From Rhodoferax sp. (GTDB taxonomy: Bacteria; Pseudomonadota; Gammaproteobacteria; Burkholderiales; Burkholderiaceae_C), in the NCBI GenBank assembly GCA_031291295.1, contig JARLJI010000058.1, positions 1 through 64,000 of the forward strand: DNA of 64,000 bases, given 5' to 3'. This document shows positions 42,201 to 49,997 of the stretch, in pieces (the first letter of the stretch is position 1; each line of letters starts with the position of its first letter). Under the pieces are notes generated by a model. The model was given only the letters and a program-made list of their open reading frames with translations. It was not told the origin of the DNA and did no database searches. The position numbers and the translations under genes were made by a program.

Positions 42201-44586
42201 TCGTCCAGGCATCGCTACCGAGCAGTTCGCGCCCGGCCTCGGCGTAGCGGCGGGCCGCGTCCCACGCCATGGAATCGTTGGCCTTCTTCGACGCGCGCAG
42301 AAACAGCAACGCGACCTCTGCACGCTCGCGTGCGCTGTCAATCTCTGCGCGGGCGGCTTCGAAATGGTTAGCGATATCGAACAGGCGTTCCTCGGCCTGG
42401 GCCGCGCCCGATGTGAGCAGCTGCGACCCGACGCGATGGTGGGCGCTTGCACGCCGCTCGGCCGGAATCATCCGGTACGCGGCCTGCTGCACCCGATCGT
42501 GCAGGAAGGCGTAGACGACCTGGCCAGCGCCCTGCGGGTCAAGGGTCAACGCCGTGTACTTGTAGTCACCCCCGACGGGAACGAGGATGTCGTCGTCCAG
42601 CGCGGGGGCCAGATCGCTACGCGCCTGCTGTGCGGTGCGTCCGGCGACATGCGCCAGTGTCGCGAGGTCGAACGTATGGCCGACCACCGCAGCGAACTCG
42701 AGTGTCTCGCGCGTGGGCGCTGGCAGGCGTTCGATCCGGGCGATGACCAGGTCAACGACGTTGTCGGTCGTGTGCCGCTGCCGGACGGCCTGAAGGTCCC
42801 ACGCGTAGGCGCCGTGCTGCGGGTCGAAGCGCAGCAACCCGTCACGGCTCAGGTCGCGCAGGAACTCGCCGACGAAGAAGGGATTGCCCCCGGTTTTCGC
42901 GGTGACGAGCTCGGCGAGGAGTTCGACCGAATCGATGGGCGCGCGGGTCGCCGCAGCCAGCAGGGTGGCAACGGCGTGGCGATCGAGCGGCCCGAGCGTG
43001 AGGTGTATGGGGCGCACGCCGGAGCGCCCGTCAAGCTCACGGATGAGCAGACGAAACGCATGTGACGGCCCAACTTCGGTGTCGCGCATCGCCACCACGA
43101 CCAGCAGGTGCGTCGTATCCGCGTCGGTCAACAAGGTCTGCAGCAATGCGAGCGATGCAGCGTCGGCCCACTGGATGTCGTCGAAAAACAGGACCAGCGG
43201 ATGCTCGGCACTGGCCAGTGCGCGCACGAAGCGACGAATCACGAGGTTGAACCGGATCTGCGCTTCGGACAGGCCGAGCGCCGGCACCGCAGGCTGGTGT
43301 CCGAGCACCGGCTCGAGCTCGGGAACCAGGTCGAGCAGCACCTGTCCGTTCGGCGTCAGGGCTTCACCCAATTCGGCTCGCCAGGTCGCGAGCCGGGCGT
43401 CGGGCTCGGTCAGCAGGCGCCGCGCGACCTGTCCGAAAGCCTGGATCACCGCGGTGTAGGGCAGGTCCCGGCGCAACTGGTCGAACTTGCCCTGCACGTG
43501 CAACACGCGTGCTGCTGACGCGAGCCGGGTGATCTCGCCGATGAGCGTGCTCTTGCCGACGCCGGACGGTCCCTCGACGACCACCAGCTGGACCGCGCCG
43601 GCGCGGCTGCGCGAGAGCCCCTCGTCCAGCGCCGCCACCTCGGCCGCGCGACCGATGAGGTTCTGCGGGATCCTGAACTCGTCGGCTGCGTCGTGCTGGC
43701 CGATCGAAAAGGGCTTCACGGTGTCGCCTTCGAGCGTTTCAAGGCAGCGCGACAGGTCGGCCTGCACACCGGACGCGCTCTGATAACGCTCTTCAGCGTC
43801 TTTGGCGATCAGCCGCAGGATGATGTCCGCCATCACCTGCGGCAGCTGGGGCCGCAGCTCGCGAGGCGACAATGGCACCTTGGCAATGTGCTGGTGCACC
43901 AGATCGAGAGGATCCTGGCTGCGGAACGGCAGTACGCCCGTCGCGAGCTCGTAGAGCGTGATTCCGAGGGCGTACAGATCGGCGCGGCGGTCAATCGACC
44001 GGTTCATCCGGCCGGTCTGTTCCGGCGCCATGTAGGCCAGCGTGCCTTCGAGCTCTTTCGGCGCGATTTCGCGCGCCATCTCACGGGCGATGCGCACCGC
44101 GTAGCCGAAGTCGGTGAGCCGGATGTGGTGGTCGCCGACCACAATCACGTTCGCGGGCTTGATGTCCTTATGGATGATCCCGCGGGCGTGCACTGCGGCG
44201 ACTGCCCCGGCGAGCGCGTGGCCCAGCTGAAGCACGGTGCGCAGCGGCAGCCGCGGTGACACCCTGGATGACATCGCGATGCCCCCGACGTCCTCGAGCA
44301 CAAGGGCGTGGCCCAAGTCCCAGCGCTCGACGCCAATGGCACGGATCGCGACATCGGCCGGCAGCAAGTGGGTGACTTCCACTTCGTGGTGCAGCCGGGC
44401 GATGACCAGCGGCGTGGGCTGTGGCGCGGTCGGGATCTTCAGGACAACCGGTCGGCCGTCGCGTTCGCGAACGGCCCGCCAGGTTGCATGTGTCGGGCTA
44501 CGCCCGAGCCACGCGAGCACGCGATAGCCGGAGATGTGGATCGGCGCGTCAGGCGCCGCGGCCATCTGGATGATCTTGTCGTTCAC
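39211..44586 (-). CDS. Giant Ser/Thr kinase - AAA ATPase - GAF - class III nucleotidyl cyclase
   Basis: 1791 residues from a GTG at 44586, preceded by AAGGGAAAAG; an upstream in-frame ATG at 44742 lacks a site and coding-like sequence. The kinase (about 20-285) has VVLKIP, IHKDIKPANVIV, LTDFGY and YMAPEQTGRMN. The AAA/signal-transduction NTPase has Walker A GPSGVGKST (K345) and DDIQWAD (469-475). A long TPR-like helical region follows, then a GAF domain at about 1370-1510. The C-terminal cyclase has metal ligands D1543 (FSDIRGFT) and D1587 (YIGDAIMALF). Its two purine-selecting positions are S1583 and G1651 instead of Lys and Asp/Thr. It is probably cytoplasmic. Signal and nucleotide product are uncertain. 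Confidence 0.9.
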   Translation of the reverse strand: MNDKIIQMAAAPDAPIHISGYRVLAWLGRSPTHATWRAVRERDGRPVVLKIPTAPQPTPLVIARLHHEVEVTHLLPADVAIRAIGVERWDLGHALVLEDVGGIAMSSRVSPRLPLRTVLQLGHALAGAVAAVHARGIIHKDIKPANVIVVGDHHIRLTDFGYAVRIAREMAREIAPKELEGTLAYMAPEQTGRMNRSIDRRADLYALGITLYELATGVLPFRSQDPLDLVHQHIAKVPLSPRELRPQLPQVMADIILRLIAKDAEERYQSASGVQADLSRCLETLEGDTVKPFSIGQHDAADEFRIPQNLIGRAAEVAALDEGLSRSRAGAVQLVVVEGPSGVGKSTLIGEITRLASAARVLHVQGKFDQLRRDLPYTAVIQAFGQVARRLLTEPDARLATWRAELGEALTPNGQVLLDLVPELEPVLGHQPAVPALGLSEAQIRFNLVIRRFVRALASAEHPLVLFFDDIQWADAASLALLQTLLTDADTTHLLVVVAMRDTEVGPSHAFRLLIRELDGRSGVRPIHLTLGPLDRHAVATLLAAATRAPIDSVELLAELVTAKTGGNPFFVGEFLRDLSRDGLLRFDPQHGAYAWDLQAVRQRHTTDNVVDLVIARIERLPAPTRETLEFAAVVGHTFDLATLAHVAGRTAQQARSDLAPALDDDILVPVGGDYKYTALTLDPQGAGQVVYAFLHDRVQQAAYRMIPAERRASAHHRVGSQLLTSGAAQAEERLFDIANHFEAARAEIDSARERAEVALLFLRASKKANDSMAWDAARRYAEAGRELLGSDAWTTAGDTMRELSFEAFKAAFLLSDRPALEAVHNEIVRHTPSKVERARATAVKIQLLVSAMAYGEALDVAIPVLADLGVVLPRRGRQQQVVLELLHTKWVLRGRPVAGLVELPPMSDAAIQVAMRVLVAVSSAAYANEPKLFPQLVFELVQRSIRHGTTPQSAFGYVCYGLAMCAVLDDYDGGLAFGRLALAVMDRTGAREFEAKLRFLNGLFILPWSQPLADTMEPFRLGAAAGLETGDLEYYSYCFYGLDSHALLAGQDLQALAVSSSAHHEAILKHNQRKVGLVMLLVRDTVAWLRDDPPVVVGDIDEGRVLELATESGDATSVAYVHAWRSSKAYLGGSYDDVLAAAAGCRAHHAGIDGQLFVPLFQFYESLALLAVARDGRPRPRWKWTVAANQRRLGAWAQRVPTTFLAHWEIVEGERKRGAGDTAGALQCHERAIIAALAAGNPRDEALAHQLAADCAADAGLLTAAHAHRMEARRAWSHWGAQRLVRRLDESYPELRGLLPGPMTEEEMTMSTSPGSSGGSGAALDARAITRAAQAVAEQLRLPDVLRELCRLLLANAGARQVVLVVRAGGDWHVLATAHVDRADADVLGGGPLDEANVFVAAVQLVLRTRRLLMIDDALQDPTFRLDRYVTAAHPRSVLCSPMSRNGELTGAILLENDLVAGAFTPERVEFLQVIASQAAISIENGGLVRDLERSLDAQVALTNAHARFVPYQFLASLGRENIQEVQLGDHASKSLSVLFSDIRGFTPLIGGLDPRASIDFINAYIGHMEPEILAKGGFVDSYIGDAIMALFDGPADDAVAAGIGMLRALQAFNAERARASLAPVSIGIGINTGSLMLGTIGGPNRIKCGVIGDPVNLAARIEGLTKQLSVPLLVGDETVRSMAHPGAFLMRPVGRVVLVGRLVPVVVYEVFDADPPAIRDAKAATLDRYRDAWSAYHARAWGEARIGFDAAVQACPEDHVALEYRKRCDALLAEDPGPQWTGVLQMSRK

Positions 44587-44912
44587 CTTTTCCCTTCCCG
44601 GATCTTTTTCTTTTGGCGGTCGGCGGGGACGGCGGACTGCATCGGATGACCCCGGCGTGTCGGCTCGCGCAGAAGAATTAAACCACCTGTCACCAGCATT
44701 GTGGGCTCCGGATTGACCCGAGTCGACTTTTTTTGACCGCAAAGCTCAGGCATGGCAAACCGATCGTCGCTGGGTGGCCGCGATCGGCAATGGGCGACGG
44801 GCAATTGTCGTCACGTGACATTGAACAGCTTTGCCCCGGATAATCCGGCTAGGCGAAAAGCGGGCACCTTCACCCATCTGCCGGGGCAACCGGCCAAACG
44901 CGAGGAGTTCAT
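44587..44912. other. 326-bp divergent promoter region
   Basis: It separates the giant kinase-cyclase (minus) from the membrane cyclic-nucleotide-binding protein (plus). It contains a candidate promoter for the plus gene (44815-44844) and a CACGTG palindrome at 44813-44818. A run of seven T occurs near 44728-44735. I see no coding sequence that I would defend. Confidence 0.6.
44815..44844 (+). promoter_or_regulatory. Candidate promoter GTGACA-N18-GATAAT
   Basis: A -35-like GTGACA (44815-44820) and a -10-like GATAAT (44839-44844) are 18 bases apart. They lie about 68 bases before the GTG start at 44913. The match is fair, not proof. Confidence 0.45.
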
Positions 44913-45602
44913 GTGGCACCCGTCGAATTGCTTTCCAATACCATCGCAAGCGCGCGTGAAGCGCTCTCCGAGCCGGGCGAGGTGATCGCACTGCTGTCGC
45001 TGACAGTCGGGGTCGTGCTCGTGCTGGTGAGCTCATTTGTCAAGACAATGATCCCATTGCGCTGGCTGGCGGTGGCCAGTTGCGTGGGCTTTGTGATCTA
45101 CGGGGCGTTGCGTCCTTCGATCGCTGTGCTGCTGCTGAATGCGGCACTGCTGCCGATCAACTTGTACCGGGTGGCCGAAATGATCCGTCTCACCCGGCGC
45201 GTCGCCGAGGTGTCGGACGAGAACAATCTGTCGGGCGTCTGGCTCAAACCGTACATGCACAGCGCCAAGGTCAAGGCGGGGACCGTCTTGTTCCGCCAGG
45301 GCGATCCTGCCAAGCGGCTATACATGTTGGCCGAGGGACAGGTCGAGTTCGTTGAGATCGGGAGCGTCCTCGGCCCCGGCACCATCTTCGGCGAGATCGC
45401 ATTCTTCTCTCCGGGCCATCGGCGCGCACTGACGGCCCGCTGTGTCGGGGCGTGTACCGTGCTATCAGTCGACGAGAGTACGGTCAAGCAACTCTACTAC
45501 CAGAACCCGGCGTTTGGTTTCAAACTCATCGCGTTGGTCGCCGCTCGCCTCTCGGCGGACGTCGAGAGGCTGCGGCACGAGAGTGTTGAACGAGGCCCCT
45601 GA
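44913..45602 (+). CDS. Popeye-like membrane protein with cyclic-nucleotide-binding domain
   Basis: 229 residues from a GTG at 44913 with GGAG 7 bases upstream. Three membrane helices lie at about 24-43, 48-66 and 69-86 (VIALLSLTVGVVLVLVSSFV; WLAVASCVGFVIYGAL; SIAVLLLNAALLPINLY). A short linker leads to a cNMP-binding beta-barrel (about 115-200): VKAGTVLFRQGDPAKRLYML, the phosphate-binding cassette FGEIAFFSPGHRRALTA with its arginine, and a last helix. There is no helix-turn-helix. The architecture equals that of animal POPDC proteins. Two cyclases flank it, so it is likely the receptor for their product. Confidence 0.82.
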   Translation: MAPVELLSNTIASAREALSEPGEVIALLSLTVGVVLVLVSSFVKTMIPLRWLAVASCVGFVIYGALRPSIAVLLLNAALLPINLYRVAEMIRLTRRVAEVSDENNLSGVWLKPYMHSAKVKAGTVLFRQGDPAKRLYMLAEGQVEFVEIGSVLGPGTIFGEIAFFSPGHRRALTARCVGACTVLSVDESTVKQLYYQNPAFGFKLIALVAARLSADVERLRHESVERGP

Positions 45603-45663
45603 GCGAACCATTGCTAAGCCGCCTATGAGCTGCGACTGCGTCTTCGAACGATGCCGGCATTCA

Positions 45664-46416
45664 TCAGCGAACCGGATCGGCTCGCACCGTCCAGGTGCGA
45701 ATCGGCGCGGCCTTGCCCTTGACGTGCGCGGCCGGCATCGGCGCGAAGTCGAAATCGTCGCCGAGCTTGTCGCGTATGACCTCGGTGATCAGCAGATCCA
45801 CCTGCATCGTGCTAGTCAGACCTTCGACCCGCGAAGCGACGTTGATCGGATCGCCGGTGACGCTGAACTTCGACAACGCGCCAGTGCCGATGATCCCGGC
45901 GATCACCTCGCCGCCGTGGATGCCGATACCGAAGCGCAGTTCGGGTAGTTGTCGGGCGAGCAGCGTCTGGTTGTAGCGGACCAGGACGCTGCGCATCGCC
46001 AGCGCGGACATCACCGCATCACGTGCCTGCCAGGGGTTTGGCTGCAGCGCGCCAAACAGTGCCAACAAGCCGTCGCCGACCAGTTCGGTCACATGCCCGT
46101 GGTGCTGCGTGATGGCCTCGATCATGTGGCCGAAGTAGCCGTTGAGAACGTCTACCGTGACGGCAGGATCGAGCCGGTCACACAGCGCCGTGAAATCGCG
46201 CAGGTCGGCGAACAGGATGGTCACGTATCGACGGGCGGGTTTGAGTTCACTGCCGACGTCGGTGAGCCGCTCGACCAGGTCTGATGGCACAAAGCATTCG
46301 AACTGACGCTGCAGCCGCTCCAGCTTGGCGTCGGCAGCGTCCAGCAGGCGCTCGAGCTGGCGGCGCTGCGCGCGCAGCGTCCAGGCGTATCCCGCCACAG
46401 CCGAACCGAGCAGCAA
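45664..46416 (-). CDS. Membrane-anchored class III nucleotidyl cyclase
   Basis: 250 residues from a TTG at 46416; the true start may lie slightly upstream, since the frame stays open toward the preceding gene. One N-terminal helix (LLLGSAVAGYAWTL), a short coiled coil (about 18-45) and one cyclase domain (about 62-235) are present. Metal ligands D71 (FADLRDFT) and D115 ([10 protein letters not shown]) and transition-state N192/R196 are present. The purine-selecting positions are E111 and S185, a pair typical of guanylyl rather than adenylyl cyclases. It follows the AhpD-like gene on the same strand and points toward the Popeye-like gene. Confidence 0.85.
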   Translation of the reverse strand: MLLGSAVAGYAWTLRAQRRQLERLLDAADAKLERLQRQFECFVPSDLVERLTDVGSELKPARRYVTILFADLRDFTALCDRLDPAVTVDVLNGYFGHMIEAITQHHGHVTELVGDGLLALFGALQPNPWQARDAVMSALAMRSVLVRYNQTLLARQLPELRFGIGIHGGEVIAGIIGTGALSKFSVTGDPINVASRVEGLTSTMQVDLLITEVIRDKLGDDFDFAPMPAAHVKGKAAPIRTWTVRADPVR

Positions 46417-46444
46417 GGCGATTGCCAGTGTCCAGCTCAGCGCT

Positions 46445-47542
46445 TTACTCCCGCAACATCGCTAGGCGCACAGTGGCATTCGCCAGCGCAGCCACGCCGA
46501 TAGCCTCGAGCAATACGGCGCGATTCAACCCCACGCCCAGGCTGCGGGTCTTGTGCTGAATCGCGGCGGTCTCGTAGGACACGGTCTCGCGGGTCCATGC
46601 CACCATGGCATTTTCGTCGGGTCGCAGCCGCGTCGAACCCAGCGTGTCCATGGCGACATCGAACTCGGCTGCATCGACGCCCTCGTCGGCCAGTAACCGG
46701 GCCGCTTCGCCCTCGCAGTACCGGCAATCCAGGGTGCGCGCGACGACCGCGAACATCAGCGCCTTCGCGGGACGGGAGATCAGGGGCAAATCGAAGGCCC
46801 CGTCGAGCGCTGCCTTCATGATCGGCGCCGCAGGCAAGCCCGCCAGCAATGCCACGACCGAACCAAAGGGGCACGCCTTCAGTGCAGTCGCTTCCAGTGG
46901 CACATCGGTATGCGCGCGCTTGGCGCCAGCATGGGTCAACCTTCCCCACAGCGGAACCACCAAGCCCAAAAGGCGCCCCACCGGACCGTTGGCCATGGCT
47001 TCGAAGCTGCGTTCCGGTGGACAAGCCATCAAGGTAGCCAGCCGGTTGTAGAAACAGCCGAATGCGATCAGGAATGCCATCTCGTTCACCTGAAGCCGCG
47101 TGAAGCCCAGGCTGACCAATTGGTCGACAGTGTCGCGTGCCGGCCGCGGCCTGGTACGCGACAGGTTTCGGCAAAAGGCGATAGCGGCGCGTTCCTTCGC
47201 GTCCATCTCGGCCACGTGCACGTCCCGTTCGATGTTCTGGATGAACGACTCCGAATAACCCAGCACCTTCATGTAAGCGCGGTTGGCGCCGTAGCAATAG
47301 CGGCAAGCGTTTTCCTGCGCAATGATCATCGCTCCCATGTGAAGTTGCCGCTCGGATATGGCGCTGGGGACATAGCTGGTCAAGCTGTATGCCGCCTCCC
47401 GCAGCCAATGACTGGCCGCGACCCGGCGATCGACTTCGAAGACGTGAGCGCCGCGTCGCTTGAGCTCGGCTGTCCAGGCAGGATCGGGGTCGGCCGCCAG
47501 TAGGGGTTCGGACCAGGCAATTTCGTCCAACAGCAGTGCCAT
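46445..47542 (-). CDS. Double AhpD/carboxymuconolactone-decarboxylase-like protein
   Basis: 365 residues from the ATG at 47542 (GAGGAG upstream). There are two CMD-type domains. The first has NACRYCYGANRAYMKVLGYS (CxxC) at about 95-115, the second LDCRYCEGEAARLLADEGV at about 270-290. In AhpD the CxxC pair plus a histidine performs thiol peroxidase chemistry; here the usual CxxC-x3-H is changed, with N or A at the His position. A peroxidase or redox role is therefore unproven. It is next to the cyclase gene on the same strand (28 bases). Confidence 0.75.
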   Translation of the reverse strand: MALLLDEIAWSEPLLAADPDPAWTAELKRRGAHVFEVDRRVAASHWLREAAYSLTSYVPSAISERQLHMGAMIIAQENACRYCYGANRAYMKVLGYSESFIQNIERDVHVAEMDAKERAAIAFCRNLSRTRPRPARDTVDQLVSLGFTRLQVNEMAFLIAFGCFYNRLATLMACPPERSFEAMANGPVGRLLGLVVPLWGRLTHAGAKRAHTDVPLEATALKACPFGSVVALLAGLPAAPIMKAALDGAFDLPLISRPAKALMFAVVARTLDCRYCEGEAARLLADEGVDAAEFDVAMDTLGSTRLRPDENAMVAWTRETVSYETAAIQHKTRSLGVGLNRAVLLEAIGVAALANATVRLAMLRE

Positions 47543-47612
47543 CTCGCGCTCCTCGCAGTTGCGCCGTCTGCCGCGACACCGGCAGGCCGCCAAGCGTGGT
47601 CGTTCATATTAG

Positions 47613-47783
47613 CACCTGCGAGGCGCGGCCGCGCGTTCCGAAAGCCCAATACCTGCGGCCAACCAAACGCCCGCGAACAAGCCCGGACTGCAAGACCTTC
47701 GTCGCGGCGACAAGGTCTCGTTCACTGACAAGCAGGCAGTACTGCACAATTCGTGGCAACAATTGATCAAGGCAAGTCGATGA
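47613..47783 (+). pseudogene. Possible 3' remnant of an interrupted B12-operon gene
   Basis: A frame open after a stop at 47610 ends with VLHNSWQQLIKASR and a TGA that overlaps the cobQ start as ATGA, the same coupling as throughout the B12 operon. It has no start codon with a ribosome site. It may be the tail of bluB or of another cob gene cut by the inserted segment. The match to BluB is too weak to claim. Confidence 0.3.
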
Positions 47784-49228
47784 CCGCAAAAAGCGTCATG
47801 GTGCTGGGTACCACCAGCGGTGCAGGCAAGAGCTGGCTCACGACGGCGCTGTGCCGCTGGTATGCGCGCCAGGGACTCAAGGTCGCGCCGTTCAAGGCGC
47901 AGAACATGAGCAATAACGCAAGAGTGGTCGCTCAAGGCGAAATCGGCTCGGCTCAGTACTTCCAGGCGCTGGCCGCGCGCGCCGAGCCCGAGGTGCGCAT
48001 GAACCCGCTGCTGCTCAAGCCCGAGCGCGACACTCACAGCCAGGTGGTGCTGATGGGCCAGGTGGACGAGGCGCTTTCCCGCATGCCCTGGCGCGGCCGC
48101 AGCGCCAGCGTGTGGCCGGTGGTGGCGCGCGCGCTGGATGAACTGCGCGCGGAAAACGATGTGCTGGTGATCGAAGGCGCCGGCTCGCCGGCCGAGATCA
48201 ACCTGCACGACAGCGACATCGTCAACATGCGCGTGGCACTGCATGCGCAGGCGCGCTGCCTGCTGGTGACCGACATCGATCGCGGCGGTGCGTTTGCGCA
48301 CCTCTACGGCACCTGGGCGCTGCTGCCTGAGGCCGAGCGTGCACTGATCCACGGCTTCGTGCTCAACAAGTTTCGCGGCGATGCCGCGTTGCTGGCGCCC
48401 GCGCCGCAACAATTGCAGGAACTCACCGGCATTCCCACCGTGGCCACGCTGCCGATGTGGTGGCAGCACGGCCTTCCCGAAGAGGACGGCGTTTTTGACG
48501 ACCGCAGCGTGGCCGCCGGTCTGGTGCGCCAAACCATCGCGGTGGTGGCCTACCCACGCATCAGCAACCTCGACGAATTCCAGCCCTTGAAGAATGTGCC
48601 CGGCGTGCGCCTGGTCTGGGCACGCAGCCCGGCCGATGCGGCGGGCGCCGACTGGATCATCCTGCCCGGCTCCAAACACACCAGCGGCGACCTGGCCTGG
48701 CTGCGCGCGCAGGGGCTGGACCGCGCGATTGCCGCGCACGCGGCGCAGGGCAGGGCGGTGCTGGGCATCTGCGGCGGCCTGCAAATGCTGGGCGAGGCGC
48801 TGATCGACCCGCACGGCATCGACGGCAACGGCCCCGGCCTGGGCCTGCTGCCGCTGGTCACGGTGTTTGAAGCGGCCAAGACCGTGCAGCGCAAAAGCGC
48901 CGCCTTCGGTGTCGTGCACGGCCCTTGGTCGGCGCTCTCGGGCGTTGCGGTGCAGGGCTACGAAATCCATCATGGGCAGACCGCCCAGCATCCCGCGATG
49001 GCGACCCAGGGCGACGTGGCGCGTGCGGTCATGCCGGACGGCCAGGCCTGGCAGAACGCCGCGGGCAATGTGCTCGGGCTGTACCTGCACGGCCTGTTCG
49101 AAGACCCGGCCGCGCTGCACGCCCTGTTCGGGGCCGCGGCACCAACGCTTGACAGCGTGTTCGACGGCCTGGTCGACTACATCGACCGGTACTTCGAGCC
49201 CGGCGTGCTGCGTTCGCTGGTGGCCTGA
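47780..49228 (+). CDS. cobQ: Cobyric acid synthase
   Basis: 482 residues. The dethiobiotin-synthetase-like N-terminal ATPase has GTTSGAGKSWL and FKAQNMSNNA. The glutaminase domain has the nucleophile C331 in LGICGGLQMLG and a C-terminal histidine in LGLYLHGLFEDP. It amidates four side chains of adenosylcobyrinic acid diamide. The ATG at 47780 overlaps the end of an upstream frame. The next plus-strand B12 gene, cobT, lies beyond an antisense methyltransferase. Confidence 0.95.
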   Translation: MTAKSVMVLGTTSGAGKSWLTTALCRWYARQGLKVAPFKAQNMSNNARVVAQGEIGSAQYFQALAARAEPEVRMNPLLLKPERDTHSQVVLMGQVDEALSRMPWRGRSASVWPVVARALDELRAENDVLVIEGAGSPAEINLHDSDIVNMRVALHAQARCLLVTDIDRGGAFAHLYGTWALLPEAERALIHGFVLNKFRGDAALLAPAPQQLQELTGIPTVATLPMWWQHGLPEEDGVFDDRSVAAGLVRQTIAVVAYPRISNLDEFQPLKNVPGVRLVWARSPADAAGADWIILPGSKHTSGDLAWLRAQGLDRAIAAHAAQGRAVLGICGGLQMLGEALIDPHGIDGNGPGLGLLPLVTVFEAAKTVQRKSAAFGVVHGPWSALSGVAVQGYEIHHGQTAQHPAMATQGDVARAVMPDGQAWQNAAGNVLGLYLHGLFEDPAALHALFGAAAPTLDSVFDGLVDYIDRYFEPGVLRSLVA

Positions 49229-49229
49229 C

Positions 49230-49997
49230 TCAGGAGCGCGTGCAGTGGAACGCCAGCGTGTGGTACGGAAAGCTCACCGTTTCGCGCCTGCGCAGCGCCG
49301 GGTGCGTGGCGATCAGCGCCTCGATGCGTTCGCGCACGGCGGCGCTGTCCGGCGGCGCCAGCGCGGCGATGAAGCTTACCGACATGAAGCGGTCCACGAT
49401 CACCTGCTGCGGTGGGCCCACGTGCTGGTGCTCGAAGCGGCTCTCCACCAGTTCGCTGAAACCCGGGTGCGGGAACGGCAGTCGCCACTCGCCCTTGTAG
49501 TAGCGCGGCGCGTCGCCCTCATATGGCGTGATGATGGCGGTCAGCTCGGCGACCCAGTCCACCGACTCGTCGCGCACATTCCATACCAGGCCGAGCTTGC
49601 CGCCGGGTTTGAGCACGCGATGGAATTCGTCCAGCGTCTCGCGGCTGGCGAACCAGTGGAACGCCTGGGCGCAGACCACCGCGTCCAGCGCGGCGTCGGG
49701 CAGCGGGATGGACTGCGCGGTGCCTGCCAGCGCCCGTACCGCGGGCAGGCCGGCCTCGATCTGCGCGCGCATCGCGTCGACCGGCTCCACCGCCACCACA
49801 TTGGCGCCGGTGGGCAACAACAGTTTGGTGAACTTGCCGGTGCCCGCGCCCACGTCGGCCACTGTGCGGCCCCGGGCCAGCCCCATCGGCCCCGTGAGCC
49901 AGCCCGCCAGCGCGGGCGGATACTCGGGCCTGCCGCGGGCATAGGCCTGCGCTTCTTTTGTAAAACCCTGCTGCGCGGCGACGTGCACTTCAGCCAT
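49230..49997 (-). CDS. Class I SAM-dependent methyltransferase
   Basis: 255 residues. Motif I reads [15 protein letters not shown], then [29 protein letters not shown] and [13 protein letters not shown]: a methyltransf_11/25 domain of the small-molecule type. The start at 49997 shares the CATG at 49995-49998 with the cobT start on the other strand. It is antisense to the cobQ-cobT direction and sits between the two, so it is probably not a B12 enzyme. Its substrate is unknown. Confidence 0.88.
   Translation of the reverse strand: MAEVHVAAQQGFTKEAQAYARGRPEYPPALAGWLTGPMGLARGRTVADVGAGTGKFTKLLLPTGANVVAVEPVDAMRAQIEAGLPAVRALAGTAQSIPLPDAALDAVVCAQAFHWFASRETLDEFHRVLKPGGKLGLVWNVRDESVDWVAELTAIITPYEGDAPRYYKGEWRLPFPHPGFSELVESRFEHQHVGPPQQVIVDRFMSVSFIAALAPPDSAAVRERIEALIATHPALRRRETVSFPYHTLAFHCTRS

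Noticed and set aside
41119..43065. A 648-residue plus-strand frame inside the giant kinase-cyclase gene
   Set aside because: The minus-strand protein is continuous with recognisable domains across this interval; the plus frame has no motifs and is a third-position GC shadow.
36223..47612. Integrase, attachment sites or terminal inverted repeats at the edges of the inserted segment
   Set aside because: I looked for shared sequence near both edges and found none convincing. The segment may have arrived by homologous or illegitimate recombination.
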